A DNA stretch of 38,949 nucleotides from Desulfurococcales archaeon (GTDB taxonomy: Archaea > Thermoproteota > Thermoprotei_A > Sulfolobales > Ignisphaeraceae): assembly GCA_028275745.1 (NCBI GenBank), contig JAPWUB010000001.1, positions 1 to 38,949 on the forward strand, written 5' to 3'. The notes beneath the pieces were generated by a model. The model searched no databases and was not told the DNA's origin. It was given only the letters and a program-made list of their open reading frames with translations. The translations under genes were made by a program, and so were the position numbers. Below are positions 6,684 to 16,451 of this stretch, in pieces; the first letter of the stretch is position 1, and each line of letters opens with the position of its first letter.

Positions 6684-6834
6684 ACTGAACCCATGCCCAG
6701 TACAGTTTATTAGTACTTAAGCTATGTTAAGCTCTGTATAAAATCAATGTTTAACTGCTTATATAAATGTAAAATGCTATGATCAATTTATCTTGTTGAG
6801 GAGATCAAATTTTATTGCGTTGTCCAATGTGTTG

Positions 6835-7992
6835 CTACTTTCTTTCTTTTTCTTTGCTTGTTCTAGGTCTTTCTATAGCAACAATCCTTACCCCTATCCC
6901 TAGAAGATGCCTTGTTACAGCATCTAGGAACCTCACGTAAACACCTCTTTGACCAACAGCCGCGCCTATAACATCCTCATAAATCTTTATTTGAAGATTT
7001 GGCCCTGCAAAGTCTACTTCCTCTATGTGTTTCCATATCCATGCGGTTGGGTGTATAGCTCTAATCATTTCCTTGAAATCTAGGTTAAGCTCTACAGCTC
7101 TTAGTCTCTTGTTCAACTCTTTTTCAGCACTATTAATTCTCTCGCCACCTTTTCCAACAACTCTACCTAGGTGCCCTTGCTTAGCTATTATGAGTGCGTC
7201 TGGTACATGCTCCGATGTTATCTCATATTGTTGCTTAAATGATGTTAAATCAGCTACTGTTACGATGTCTGCGTCAGGAGCCTTAGACTTGATAACATCG
7301 TAAACCTTCTTCTCTTCTTCGTTCATTACTCTTGCACGAAGCTTATACTCAAGTAAAAACCTTAAGCCCCTCTTTGCCCCTTCTCTCACGATATCCTTTA
7401 TGCCTAAATCTACAACACGAGACTTCTCCTCGCTTAGCAGTATCTCTCTAACGAGGGCTGCTGGATCACCTTTAACCTCTCTAAGAGCTTGAAATACAGG
7501 GTCTCCAGCAACAATTAATCTACTATTCTGTCCCACTCTAACTATGGCCTCTATTATGGTCTCGGGTTTCATAAGTTGTATATCGTCTATGAATACAATG
7601 GCATTATCGAATGTTCGTCCACGCAGGTAATGCGAATCTGCAATGATTATCTTGCTACCTATTAATGGCTCTACTTGGCTCCAATCAATAAGTACCCCCA
7701 GTACATCCTGCATATAGCTCTTTACAGCTTCAAAGAATGCTGACGGTGCTTTGGCTATGGTAACCTCCTCCCCTGATGTAATGTCAACTACAGGCTTTAT
7801 TACAATAAATCTTTTGTATTCTCCTGAAAGTACTGCTTGTAACCCATAAGTTAAACTGAATAGAGACTTGCCTGTGCCTGTAGGTCCAAAGAACCCTAAA
7901 ACTTCAAAACCTTTGTCAGTTAATGCTTTGTACATCTCTTCTTGTCCTGCGGTAAGCGGTTTTAATTTTTCTAATAGATTAAAGCTACTCAT
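6835..7992 (-). CDS. PhoH-like ATPase with C-terminal KH domain
   Basis: 385 aa. The N-terminal PhoH-type ATPase has Walker A GPTGTGKS at 36-43, KRFIVIKPVVDITSGE after it, and Walker B IVFIDDIQLM near 132, with RLIVAGDP as the sensor strand. The C-terminal part (about 260-385) carries a KH-type RNA-binding signature LGRVVGKGGERIN, followed by a second strand-helix repeat (IYEDVIGAAVGQRG). The fusion suggests an RNA-remodelling or RNA-decay ATPase, but no substrate is known. Lies 58 bases behind taw3 on the same strand, in a probable gatE-taw3-phoH run. Confidence 0.87.
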   Translation of the reverse strand: MSSFNLLEKLKPLTAGQEEMYKALTDKGFEVLGFFGPTGTGKSLFSLTYGLQAVLSGEYKRFIVIKPVVDITSGEEVTIAKAPSAFFEAVKSYMQDVLGVLIDWSQVEPLIGSKIIIADSHYLRGRTFDNAIVFIDDIQLMKPETIIEAIVRVGQNSRLIVAGDPVFQALREVKGDPAALVREILLSEEKSRVVDLGIKDIVREGAKRGLRFLLEYKLRARVMNEEEKKVYDVIKSKAPDADIVTVADLTSFKQQYEITSEHVPDALIIAKQGHLGRVVGKGGERINSAEKELNKRLRAVELNLDFKEMIRAIHPTAWIWKHIEEVDFAGPNLQIKIYEDVIGAAVGQRGVYVRFLDAVTRHLLGIGVRIVAIERPRTSKEKERK

Positions 7993-8050
7993 GTGAGTTC
8001 TACCTGTATCCTTTGTCTTCTTAACCCTGCTCTAATGCCTAGCATATTCT

Positions 8051-8644
8051 CTAGATATCAGCATCTCTTAAAAATTTAAATAGTTTTTCAAGTCGTTGTT
8101 TTCCTTCAAGCAACATAGTATTTGCTAGTTTGACAACTTTACTGAGATCCTTTACAACAACATCATCTTCGTCCTTCAGTAAGAATGGAACCCAAATGCC
8201 GCTAACTATTTCTACAACGATGCCGTTGGATCCAATGGATATTATTCCGCTATGTTTAAACCCTGCATTGCGTGCAACAGTCAAAACAGTTGCGGCTACG
8301 TCTAGATTGAGCGCATTTATATGTAGTATTGGTCCGCTAACTATCATCCAAAGTCTGTACAACGCCTTTTGATTCTTTAGAATACCTTCTATTTCTGCAA
8401 CATCTACGGGTTCATGTTTCTTGAATATTACTGTAGCTTCATCTCGTTGCCAAGGGTATAAAGCATCTACTATTGTTATTCTACCACTACAAGAACTTGT
8501 CGAAAAAATGCGTTTCTTTGAGAAGATAAGCTCTATTATGTGCTTTATGTCTCTATCTACATACCCTATCTCAAGATCACTAAGAAACCGTCTGTAAGCC
8601 TCCTCTCTCTTAACTCTCCATAGCCTTTCATCAACCTGTGTCAT
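8051..8644 (-). CDS. taw3: tRNA(Phe) wyosine-derivative methyltransferase Taw3/TYW3
   Basis: 197 aa, typical of the family. The hallmark STSSCSGRI is near residues 48-56, followed by the ATVIFKKHEPV segment and, later, AGFKHSGIISIG. In archaea Taw3 methylates N4 of the imG-14-derived base at G37 of tRNA-Phe using SAM, on the way to wyosine-type nucleosides. Lies 29 bases downstream of gatE, so the two are probably co-transcribed and tie tRNA charging to tRNA modification. Confidence 0.9.
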   Translation of the reverse strand: MTQVDERLWRVKREEAYRRFLSDLEIGYVDRDIKHIIELIFSKKRIFSTSSCSGRITIVDALYPWQRDEATVIFKKHEPVDVAEIEGILKNQKALYRLWMIVSGPILHINALNLDVAATVLTVARNAGFKHSGIISIGSNGIVVEIVSGIWVPFLLKDEDDVVVKDLSKVVKLANTMLLEGKQRLEKLFKFLRDADI

Positions 8645-8673
8645 GTGCTTACAAACCTATGCATTAGGTAGCT

Positions 8674-10638
8674 TCAACTTTCCCTCTTCTTTACCTCCTT
8701 AAGAAATTTCTCGAGCTCTTCTTTAACTATTGTAGCAACAGTCTTTCCGTCAACACGCCCTCTAAGTTCATTCATAACCTTACCCATTATGAATTGAAAT
8801 GCTTTCTCCCCTCGTTTCAGAACCTCTTCCTGAAACTCGACTATCTTTGCCTTTATAACATTACGTACTTCATCAACGCTCATGGCTTTCCGCATCTTTA
8901 CAACATCTATAAGATTATTGATGGAAGTTTGTGGATTTTCATATACTGTCTTTACAAGTATTACTAGATCCTCCTTAGTTAGTTCACCTAGATCCCTTAT
9001 TACCATAGCTAACTTGTGGAAAGCAGCATCATCTAGATAATCTATGTTAATGCCCTCCTTCTTAAGCTCGCCAGAAACTGTTGTGAAGAGGAGTGCAAGG
9101 ACTCGTGGATTCACATTATAAATCTTTATCAGTTGCTCAAATAAAGGCATGTACTCGCTATAGATGAGCTGCCTTGCAAGTTCATTGCTTAGTCCATATA
9201 TCTTCACATACTGTTCCAGCTTTATCTCAACAGGTGGTGGAACCAAGAGCCTCGCTTCTTCAAGTAGCTCTGGAGTAATGCGTATAGGGGGGATATCTGT
9301 TTCAGGATACATCCTAGCAGCGCCAGGTTGAGGCCTCAGATACCTTGTGGTTCCATCTTCATTCGCTGCTCTAGTTTCTTTAGGTATGCCTTGCAGTGCA
9401 ATAATGCATCTTTCTCTTACAGCTTCTAAAGCTTTCCTAGCTTTCTCTGGTTTATCAACAACAATTACAAACGCATCTAATTCGTCTGCATTTAGAGTTT
9501 TTCTAAGTTCAGAAACAATGCTCTCATCTATCCCGTACCCAGGAAGCTCGTCGCTATGAATAATTCCTTTTACACCTGCCCACTGTTTTGCATAATCGGC
9601 GAGCTCCGTACCAAACCTTCTATTAGTTTGTAGCTCTATTCCTAGAATTCCATCAAACTTTGGTAACTTCAACGCGTACGCCTTACCACCTTCCCTAATT
9701 GCGTTGAGTATTAGCTTACTAGAGCTTTTAACTAGAATATCTGTAACATCAACTATAGGTTGTCCTCCTATTTCCTCTGCTGACGCTTTTCTTTCTAATA
9801 ATAGTTTTTGTATCATCTGTAATCCAATTAATCTCCTAACCTCCTCCTCTATAACTTTCGGTATCAGCTCAAGCCTTTGAACACCTTTAATCTCAATCTT
9901 AGGACCTCCTCTGATAGATAAATTGATGTCCTGCCTAATGCTTCCAATTCCACGCTTTACCTTTCCAGTAAATCGAAGCATTAACCCAATTTTTTCAGCA
10001 ACCCTCTTTGCTTGTTGGGGTGTTGTAATATCAGGAGCTGTTGAAATCTCTATCAATGGTATTCCAAGTCTATCAAGGCTATACGTGACAAATAGATCAT
10101 TTTCATCAATTTTCCTGGCCGCATCTTCTTCTAGGGCTATTGTCTGAATATTTACAGTACCTTCTTCATCACGAATATAACCACTTAACGCCACTATGGC
10201 TGTTCTCTGAAATCCTGTTGTATTGGAACCATCAATAACTGTTTTTCTCATAACGTGAATCTCATCAACAATGAAAGAGTTGAAAGCTAATGCGATTGCA
10301 AGAGCTATCTTGAGAGCTTCAAGATTAAGCATATGTGGAGGCTCTTCATCTAGCTCTACAAGGCAGGAAGCGTTTGGTGGTGTAAGGTACATGTATGCAC
10401 GTTTTCTTTGATATTCAAATAGCGCTGCCTCATCAACTTCGCCTAGTTCACTTCTTGTAGCACGCAGGAATCTTAGGAATGGACTCAAACCCTTTAAATG
10501 ATCATCAGATACAAGTAGTGTGGGGCAAGAACAGAAGAGCTTGTGTTGAGTATTAAGTTGCTGATGTATTTCAAGACCAACGCGTAAACCAATATCTCTA
10601 TAATTGAATGTTGTAGGCACTTTTAAAGCGGCTTTCAT
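8674..10638 (-). CDS. gatE: Glu-tRNA(Gln) amidotransferase subunit E
   Basis: 654 aa with the GatB/GatE signature GLRVGLEIHQQLNT near the start, kinase-like core motifs (RKTVIDGSNTTGFQRT, VKRGIGSIRQDIN), the inserted AspRS-like domain and the C-terminal YqeY/tail domains. With GatD it converts Glu-tRNA(Gln) to Gln-tRNA(Gln), the archaeal substitute for GlnRS. I choose ATG 10638, preceded by GGTG. An ATG at 10689 lies upstream of the transcript start predicted by the AT-rich element at 10691-10700. gatD is not in the window. tRNA-Gln (38868) has the A1:U72 pair that GatDE is known to recognise. Confidence 0.94.
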   Translation of the reverse strand: MKAALKVPTTFNYRDIGLRVGLEIHQQLNTQHKLFCSCPTLLVSDDHLKGLSPFLRFLRATRSELGEVDEAALFEYQRKRAYMYLTPPNASCLVELDEEPPHMLNLEALKIALAIALAFNSFIVDEIHVMRKTVIDGSNTTGFQRTAIVALSGYIRDEEGTVNIQTIALEEDAARKIDENDLFVTYSLDRLGIPLIEISTAPDITTPQQAKRVAEKIGLMLRFTGKVKRGIGSIRQDINLSIRGGPKIEIKGVQRLELIPKVIEEEVRRLIGLQMIQKLLLERKASAEEIGGQPIVDVTDILVKSSSKLILNAIREGGKAYALKLPKFDGILGIELQTNRRFGTELADYAKQWAGVKGIIHSDELPGYGIDESIVSELRKTLNADELDAFVIVVDKPEKARKALEAVRERCIIALQGIPKETRAANEDGTTRYLRPQPGAARMYPETDIPPIRITPELLEEARLLVPPPVEIKLEQYVKIYGLSNELARQLIYSEYMPLFEQLIKIYNVNPRVLALLFTTVSGELKKEGINIDYLDDAAFHKLAMVIRDLGELTKEDLVILVKTVYENPQTSINNLIDVVKMRKAMSVDEVRNVIKAKIVEFQEEVLKRGEKAFQFIMGKVMNELRGRVDGKTVATIVKEELEKFLKEVKKRES

Positions 10639-10779
10639 GCCCTTTAAGCACCTTAAGTATAGGCGCAATACTAAACAGAATCTTGACACGCTTAATAAGT
10701 TTCAATAAATAGAGTATCAAAACCAGTGTAATCTAGGCTTTAAATCCTCAATGACAAAGGCAAAATTAGTTATGGCGTT

Positions 10780-10995
10780 TTACGAACTTGTAGCCGTTGT
10801 ACTACTCTTCTTTCGGGGTACGGATGAGGGCGGCACTACCGGCGGTACGGGAAGTCCTTGTGACTTTCTTTGCCTAATCCAGTACTCACGTCTATTTCTT
10901 ACACGTGGTACTAGGTTGCGTTTAGGCTTAGGAGGTATTTTTGGAGTTTGACTTCTAACCTTACCAGCCTTTGTTAGCGAACCATGCGATGGCAT
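10780..10995 (-). CDS. rps30e: Small ribosomal subunit protein eS30 (S30e)
   Basis: 71 aa. [20 protein letters not shown] is the near-invariant archaeal S30e start, and [10 protein letters not shown] matches the next conserved block. The last 30 or so residues are a Pro/Ser/Thr-rich tail ([13 protein letters not shown] and TTATSS) that looks unlike the usual basic ending. The start ATG follows an AGGTGA site, with a TTTTTAAG element further upstream near 11040. Divergent from nop5 across a 460-bp gap. Confidence 0.93.
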   Translation of the reverse strand: MPSHGSLTKAGKVRSQTPKIPPKPKRNLVPRVRNRREYWIRQRKSQGLPVPPVVPPSSVPRKKSSTTATSS

Positions 10996-11455
10996 TTACT
11001 TATTCACCTTCTACCAGATACTTTACTTTTCTTGCAAACCCTTAAAAATCTTAGATAGCAATACACCAAAGTTTTCTCATATTAGGAAAAACTTCATAGC
11101 CTTCAAGGAGCTCTGGCGCAACTCAAATCTTTTTCATCAACATCTAATGCTTTTCAACATGTCTGCACCTTAGCTTTATGAGGATTGGAGCTATTAATTC
11201 TTGTCAATATGGGCTTGCAGAATTATGTCATGTAGTTTTTGATATTTATAGGCGTACTTAGCAATTCCAATCTTTAATGTATTTGAGGCGCAAATAAGAT
11301 CATTACATTATTTACGGCTAAGCGTAGCACATGGCGTAACGGGTTCTTTATTTATTATATTTTGTATTATGTATGATGCTGCGTTCTGCTCAATTTAAAT
11401 TTAGACTTATATACTTTGTGAGGTCTAAGCTTTAAATTGCTGATAAGGGTGGAAT
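10996..11455. other. 460-bp AT-rich intergenic region
   Basis: No open frame with a credible start and no tRNA. The two ends hold the promoters of S30e (TTTTTAAG near 11040, minus strand) and nop5 (CTTATATAC at 11406-11414). The middle has single C-box-like words on both strands (near 11131 and 11363), but no matching D boxes at guide-RNA spacing. I see nothing else in it. Confidence 0.5.
11406..11414 (+). promoter_or_regulatory. TATA element of the nop5-flpA operon
   Basis: CTTATATAC predicts a start near 11436. The leader then carries GGGTGG at 11447-11452, three bases before ATG 11456 and six before the next in-frame ATG at 11459. Confidence 0.5.
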
Positions 11456-12688
11456 ATGATGAGTGAGAGAATATATATTGTGGAGACACCAATAGGCATC
11501 TTTGCAGTGTCATCAGCAGGCGAGATAATAGATAAGGTGTTGTACTCTAAAGATATCGGAAAAGTTGTTGAGGATTTGCTAGCACTATCAGAAGGGAGAG
11601 AAAGCGATATTCTAATGCAATTGATAGAGTCATTGAAGCAGAAGGCTGATATTACAAAGAGTATTCTAGTTTTTGAGAATGCAGAGATTTCAAGAAGGAT
11701 AAGTGAAAAAGGTTTTAATACTGCAGTCGAAGTTGCTAATGAAGTTGCCAGAAAGATACGAAGTGAGCTTGTTGCACTAGCAGTTAAGTTAGGGTTATTT
11801 GCTTCAGAGGATGAGTACAGGGAGTATCTTCACAACGTCTCACTTGAGCTCACAAGGCGTAAGCTTAGAAGATTTGCACAGAAGCGAGATTTGCTTGCGA
11901 TACAGGCAATAAGGGCTATTGATGATATTGATAAGACTTTGAATCTCTTTGCGGCTAGGCTAAGAGAGTGGTATAGTATTCATTTCCCAGAATTAGATGA
12001 TTTATCAAAGGAACACGAAGAGTACATAAAGCTTGTTGCTGAGCTTGGATATAGAGAGAACTTTACGCCTGAAAGCCTTAAAAAGCTTGGTATTGCTGAG
12101 GGTAGAGCAAAAAGAATAGCAGAGGCAGCAAAAAAGAGTATAGGCGCAGATTTATCAGAAATGGACTTAGCCATGATACAAACTGTTGCCAGAATTTGGC
12201 TTGAGCTATTTGAGTTAAGGCGTAAGCTAACAGATTACATAACGCAAGTTATGAAAGAGGTTGCACCAAACATAACAGCACTTGTTGGTCCTTTACTTGG
12301 CGCAAGACTTCTTAGCCTTGCAGGAAGCTTAGAGGAACTAGCAAAGCTTCCTGCAAGCACAATACAAGTACTAGGAGCTGAGAAAGCATTATTCAGAGCA
12401 TTGAGAACTGGAGGTAAGCCTCCAAAGCACGGTGTAATATTCCAGTTCCCAGAAATAAGGAAAGCACCTAAATGGCAAAGAGGAAAGATCGCAAGAGCTC
12501 TCGCAACTAAGCTCGCTATTGCAGCTAGAGTTGATTACTTCACAGGAAGGTATATAGGTGATGAGCTGAGAAAGAAACTAATGGAGAGAATAGAGGAGAT
12601 TAAGAAGCTTTATCCAAAGCCGCCAAAGAAAGAGGCCAAAGAAACTAAGATAGAAAGGCGTAAACCTAAAAAGGAGTCTAAGAAATGA
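11456..12688 (+). CDS. nop5: C/D box sRNP core protein Nop5 (Nop56/58)
   Basis: 410 aa. N-terminal fibrillarin-binding domain, a central coiled coil (about 110-250) and the NOP domain with the GARLLSLAGSLEELAKLPASTIQVLGAEKALFRAL block. It ends in a lysine-rich tail (KPKKEAKETKIERRKPKKE). Nop5 bridges L7Ae-bound guide RNA to fibrillarin. Start codons ATG-ATG occur in tandem; the second is better spaced from GGGTGG. Directly followed by the fibrillarin gene, the conserved archaeal operon. It would serve the C/D guide RNA proposed at 2872-2928. Confidence 0.96.
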   Translation: MMSERIYIVETPIGIFAVSSAGEIIDKVLYSKDIGKVVEDLLALSEGRESDILMQLIESLKQKADITKSILVFENAEISRRISEKGFNTAVEVANEVARKIRSELVALAVKLGLFASEDEYREYLHNVSLELTRRKLRRFAQKRDLLAIQAIRAIDDIDKTLNLFAARLREWYSIHFPELDDLSKEHEEYIKLVAELGYRENFTPESLKKLGIAEGRAKRIAEAAKKSIGADLSEMDLAMIQTVARIWLELFELRRKLTDYITQVMKEVAPNITALVGPLLGARLLSLAGSLEELAKLPASTIQVLGAEKALFRALRTGGKPPKHGVIFQFPEIRKAPKWQRGKIARALATKLAIAARVDYFTGRYIGDELRKKLMERIEEIKKLYPKPPKKEAKETKIERRKPKKESKK

Positions 12689-12725
12689 AATGATTCCAGA
12701 TAAAGTATAGTTGGGCGATTATGCT

Positions 12726-13439
12726 GTGTCGTCCATAACACCTGTAAATCTGTATGAGCATCCAAAGTACAAAAATGTTTATGTAGTTGAGCTTGAGGAT
12801 GGAAGCACAAGGCTGGCAACAAAGAATCTAGTACCAGGCAAGAGGGTTTATGGGGAGCACCTATTCAAATGGAAAGACGAAGAATATAGAGAGTGGAATG
12901 CATATAGAAGCAAATTAGCGGCAGCGCTTCTCAAAGGTCTAAAGGAGTTGCCTGTAGCAGAGGGACAGAGAATACTGTATCTAGGTGCAGGATCAGGAAC
13001 AACAGTAAGCCATGTCTCTGACCTTATTGGACGCAGAGGTATTGTATATGCAGTAGAATTTGCACCGAGAGTAATGAGGGAGCTCATTGTTGTAGCAGAT
13101 GATAGACCTAATGTGATACCAATATTGGATGACGCTAGATTTCCATCAAGATATAGAGTTATTGTAGAGATGGTTGACGGCATCTACGCCGATGTCGCGC
13201 AACCTGAGCAAGCAGGTATAGTTGCCGACAATGCGGACATGTTCTTGAAGGATGGTGGATGGCTTCTTCTAGCAATAAAAGCCAGAAGCATTGATGTCAC
13301 AGCAGAGCCTAGTGAGGTGTATAAGAGGGAGATAGAGACTCTATCAAGAAGAGGCTTTGAAATTATTGATGTAGTGCATTTAGAACCATTCGATAAGGAT
13401 CATGCAATGGTTTACGCAAGGTTCAGAAGAAGTAAGTAG
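12726..13439 (+). CDS. flpA: Fibrillarin-like rRNA/tRNA 2'-O-methyltransferase
   Basis: 237 aa. The N-terminal beta domain contains [13 protein letters not shown]. The SAM-binding motif is [15 protein letters not shown], followed by [14 protein letters not shown] and the acidic DDARFP strand; the Lys in AIKARS belongs to the catalytic set. It methylates ribose at sites chosen by C/D guide RNAs. I prefer GTG 12726. The in-frame TTG at 12711 begins TTGGGCGAT, which reads as the ribosome-binding site itself. The nop5 stop lies 37 bases upstream, so the two form one operon. Confidence 0.95.
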   Translation: MSSITPVNLYEHPKYKNVYVVELEDGSTRLATKNLVPGKRVYGEHLFKWKDEEYREWNAYRSKLAAALLKGLKELPVAEGQRILYLGAGSGTTVSHVSDLIGRRGIVYAVEFAPRVMRELIVVADDRPNVIPILDDARFPSRYRVIVEMVDGIYADVAQPEQAGIVADNADMFLKDGGWLLLAIKARSIDVTAEPSEVYKREIETLSRRGFEIIDVVHLEPFDKDHAMVYARFRRSK

Positions 13440-13529
13440 TTTAGGATTAGGAATCAAACTATAGAAACGATTAAAGAAAGGATATTTTTACCTCTCACAT
13501 TCTACTAATATAAGATTGGATAATTCTCT

Positions 13530-14525
13530 ATGCTTCGCGATCTTCAACAAGAAGAAATAATTAACATACTACAGAGCAAGAGTATGAGGTTGTTGCATAA
13601 CTTAAGGTATCCCCCTATAGAGAGAGCTGTGGATTATATTGTTGAGCACTTAACTAAGGGAGAAAAAATATTCCTTAAGTTTGCTGAAGAAACGTCGACT
13701 CGTAGCAAGATATATCAAGAGATAAAAATGTTGTCAGATACATTGAAAATAAATTCCCTTTTAGTAACAGATAAACTTAACAATCGAGAAGTCATGCAAG
13801 ATGTTATCTATATTAGAAGTAGAGTTGGTATTGTGTCTAGAGAAACCTTTTTGCGTTATCTAAACAATGAGAAGATATTTGTATACGAATTCAATGGCAT
13901 GTTCTACGTTAAGATAAACGGTAAAAAACTGAAGAAACTAAGAGAGAGAAAAGGGCTTAGAATTCATGAGCTGGCTAGGCTTGTAGGCATATCTGCTAAG
14001 ACTATAAGAGAGTATGAGGAAGGTAATATGGATATGACAATCGAAAAAGCTTCAAGGTTCTTCGACGTCTTAGGTAAGGACTTTGAGGATGTTATAGAGG
14101 AAATAGATATATCTAGTTTTAGAATTGTTGGAAAGAGTAGAAAAGAATATGTAAGGACTAAAAGCATGGTCAAGAGAGTGACACGTGATGAAAGGCTTAA
14201 GATCGCTGAAAAGTTTAAGGAATTAGGTCTTGATGCATCACTTTATGATGCAATACCATCAGACGTTGTTTTAGTAAATAGGTCTGAGGAAGGCAAGAAA
14301 TTCTTTATATCGTACATAAGTAAGAACATTCTAATGAATGAAGCTGAGATAAAATGTCGTGAGAACTTCTCATTTGCAAAGGCTCTTGGTGCAGTATCGG
14401 TAATAGTAGTCGACGATGAAGTGCCAAGGGATTTCTTGATAGAAGTTGAAAAATATGGCGTTACCAGTAGGCTAACAGAGTTAAACTCCTTAGTAAAGGA
14501 AATTGTGAGCGAGCTTAGGAGATGA
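13530..14525 (+). CDS. Archaeal HTH-type regulator (Cro/C1 family)
   Basis: 331 aa. The Cro/C1 helix-turn-helix lies at about 133-170 (LKKLRERKGLRIHELARLVG, then SAKTIREYEEG). The N-terminal domain ends in a region that looks nuclease- or restriction-like in other proteins, and the C-terminal domain contains FSFAKALGAVSVIVVDDEVP. This matches the conserved archaeal family annotated as putative HTH-type transcriptional regulatory protein. Its targets are unknown. Its stop overlaps the THEP1 start by four bases (ATGA), so the two proteins are translationally coupled. Confidence 0.83.
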   Translation: MLRDLQQEEIINILQSKSMRLLHNLRYPPIERAVDYIVEHLTKGEKIFLKFAEETSTRSKIYQEIKMLSDTLKINSLLVTDKLNNREVMQDVIYIRSRVGIVSRETFLRYLNNEKIFVYEFNGMFYVKINGKKLKKLRERKGLRIHELARLVGISAKTIREYEEGNMDMTIEKASRFFDVLGKDFEDVIEEIDISSFRIVGKSRKEYVRTKSMVKRVTRDERLKIAEKFKELGLDASLYDAIPSDVVLVNRSEEGKKFFISYISKNILMNEAEIKCRENFSFAKALGAVSVIVVDDEVPRDFLIEVEKYGVTSRLTELNSLVKEIVSELRR

Positions 14526-15109
14526 AAATGATTTCGCTTGCCATAACGGGAGAGCCTGGAGTAGGCAAGACAACACTTTTAATGAGGCTACTTAATATGA
14601 TAAGGTCTGAGGGTATTCATGTATATGGCTTTTTCTGTCCTGAGGTTCGTGAGGAAGGAAAAAGAATAGGGTTTAAGATCATAGATATTGCAACAGGTGC
14701 TGAAGGATGGCTTGCACTTATTCCAGAAAAAGCACGCTCATTGGGTTACAATACACGCATGTACAGAAAGTTTGTTGGACGTTATATAGTGATCGAGGAT
14801 GAAGCAGAAAGAATTGGTGTAGCAGCATTAAGCAACGCTGAGGATGGTTTTTTGGCTATAGACGAAATAGGACCTATGGAATTAGCTGTTGAAAAATTAA
14901 GAAAGGCAATAATTCATGCTCTTGTATCAGCTTCGAACTTTATTGTTGTTGTGCACAGAAATATGAAGGATTCTGAAATACTCAAAATATTAAGGGAGAA
15001 AAACACGCAATGGGTAATCATAACAAGGGAAAACAGAGATAGTGTATACCATGAACTTGTATCTAGAGTGAGAAACGAAATTCTTACCTTAAAACAGCTA
15101 AATACATAA
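14522..15109 (+). CDS. THEP1-type nucleoside-triphosphatase
   Basis: 195 aa. Walker A GEPGVGKTT is at about 10-18. The family's GFFCPEVREEGKRIGFKIID follows, and the Walker B strand is LAIDEIGPMEL. THEP1 enzymes hydrolyse ATP, GTP and other nucleotides slowly; their biological role is unclear. Starts at ATG 14522, overlapping the regulator stop, with another ATG two codons later. The pairing with the upstream regulator suggests co-expression. Confidence 0.9.
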   Translation: MKMISLAITGEPGVGKTTLLMRLLNMIRSEGIHVYGFFCPEVREEGKRIGFKIIDIATGAEGWLALIPEKARSLGYNTRMYRKFVGRYIVIEDEAERIGVAALSNAEDGFLAIDEIGPMELAVEKLRKAIIHALVSASNFIVVVHRNMKDSEILKILREKNTQWVIITRENRDSVYHELVSRVRNEILTLKQLNT

Positions 15110-15224
15110 CCTTGTAAGACCTGTAGCAGTCTGGCAGAATCATATTGCTTATCGCTTAAATCTACATCAATGCAACTTTCTAATACAGCATTAACTAAGT
15201 AGCTTTTGCCTGGGTATTACACAG

Positions 15225-16451
15225 ATGTTTGATAAAACATGTCCAGAAAGCTTTGAGCTTCATATTGAAGGTTTGGCTCTCTTTTGTGCACCTAAGGAAG
15301 AATTGTTTAAAAGACCTAACGGCGTTTATGAGCCAGCATATGCTCCAGTATTCTATAATCCTGCAATGATTGAGAATAGAGATATAACCATGGCTGTTTT
15401 GAGGAATGAATTAACTCGCCATAAAGGTGTGTTCATATTTGTAGATCCTATGGCAGCAACAGGTGTTAGAAGCATACGATTTGCATTAGAGGTTCTGGCA
15501 GGAGTAGACAAAGAAGTAGAGATATTTATGGGTGACATCTCAGATGATGCAGTAAAGCTGATAATGCATAACATTAAGGTTAGCAATATAGACTCTTTAA
15601 GTAACGTTAATGTGCATGTAAACTTAATGGATGCAAACGAGCTTTTATATTACTTAAGAAGACAGAAACTCTACATAGACTATATCGACATAGATCCTTT
15701 TGGGAGTCCAGCTCCATTCCTTCACTCAGCGCTTTCCACAATAAGGGATGGTGGTGTTGTCGGCATAACAGCTACCGATACAGCAGTTCTTGAAGGTAAA
15801 TACCCCGCAACATTGTATAGAAGATATGGTGTGAAAGGAGTAAAAAGCATTATATCGAAAGACATTGCCATAAGAGCCTTACTAGCATACACTATGAAGA
15901 CAGCATCTATTTTTGATAATTTTGTTTATCCAATTCTCTCATACTATACAAAGCACTATGTTAGAATCTTTGTTAAAGTGCGTAAAAGCGCAACTAAAGC
16001 CGATGAATACTTAAAAAAATGCTTGGGCACGATGATGGTTTGTAATCGTTGCGGCTTCAACTTCCTTGTGTCAGAGGAGACTGGAGCAAGGGATGTAAGG
16101 TGCCCTATATGTGGTGGGACAATGGTTAGCATCAAACCCTTATGGATCTGCAACTTATTTGACTCTGAATATGTAAGGAAAACGTATGAACTAGCTAAAG
16201 AAATGCCTTGGTTATCCAGATCATCATTAAATATCTTGAATAAGCTTAGTGATGCAACTCCTCTGGGTTCAACAATTCGAGTAACATACATCGCAAGGGT
16301 TCTTAATGTAAAACCACCGTCAATAAAAAGAGTAATTGAATGCATCAGGAATAAAGGATTCAAAGCTTCTGAAAGCCTGCTTTATCCAGATGCACTACTT
16401 ACAAATGCTACCGCAAACGATATAGTTACATGCATAAAGAATTTTAAATAA
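15225..16451 (+). CDS. trm1: tRNA (guanine26-N2)-dimethyltransferase Trm1
   Basis: 408 aa. SAM-binding VDPMAATGVRSIR and catalytic DIDPFGSPAPFL are both intact, followed by the GITATDTAVLEGKYP loop and the YYTKHYVRIFVKV strand. A zinc ribbon CNRCGF...CPICGG occupies about 265-300, and the C-terminal domain ends the protein. It makes N2,N2-dimethylguanosine at position 26 of tRNAs. It stands alone; the 115-bp upstream gap shows no guide RNA or tRNA. Confidence 0.95.
   Translation: MFDKTCPESFELHIEGLALFCAPKEELFKRPNGVYEPAYAPVFYNPAMIENRDITMAVLRNELTRHKGVFIFVDPMAATGVRSIRFALEVLAGVDKEVEIFMGDISDDAVKLIMHNIKVSNIDSLSNVNVHVNLMDANELLYYLRRQKLYIDYIDIDPFGSPAPFLHSALSTIRDGGVVGITATDTAVLEGKYPATLYRRYGVKGVKSIISKDIAIRALLAYTMKTASIFDNFVYPILSYYTKHYVRIFVKVRKSATKADEYLKKCLGTMMVCNRCGFNFLVSEETGARDVRCPICGGTMVSIKPLWICNLFDSEYVRKTYELAKEMPWLSRSSLNILNKLSDATPLGSTIRVTYIARVLNVKPPSIKRVIECIRNKGFKASESLLYPDALLTNATANDIVTCIKNFK

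Noticed and set aside
11120-11160. Minus-strand C-box-like TTGATGA
   Set aside because: No D or D' box at the right distance and only a partial C consensus.
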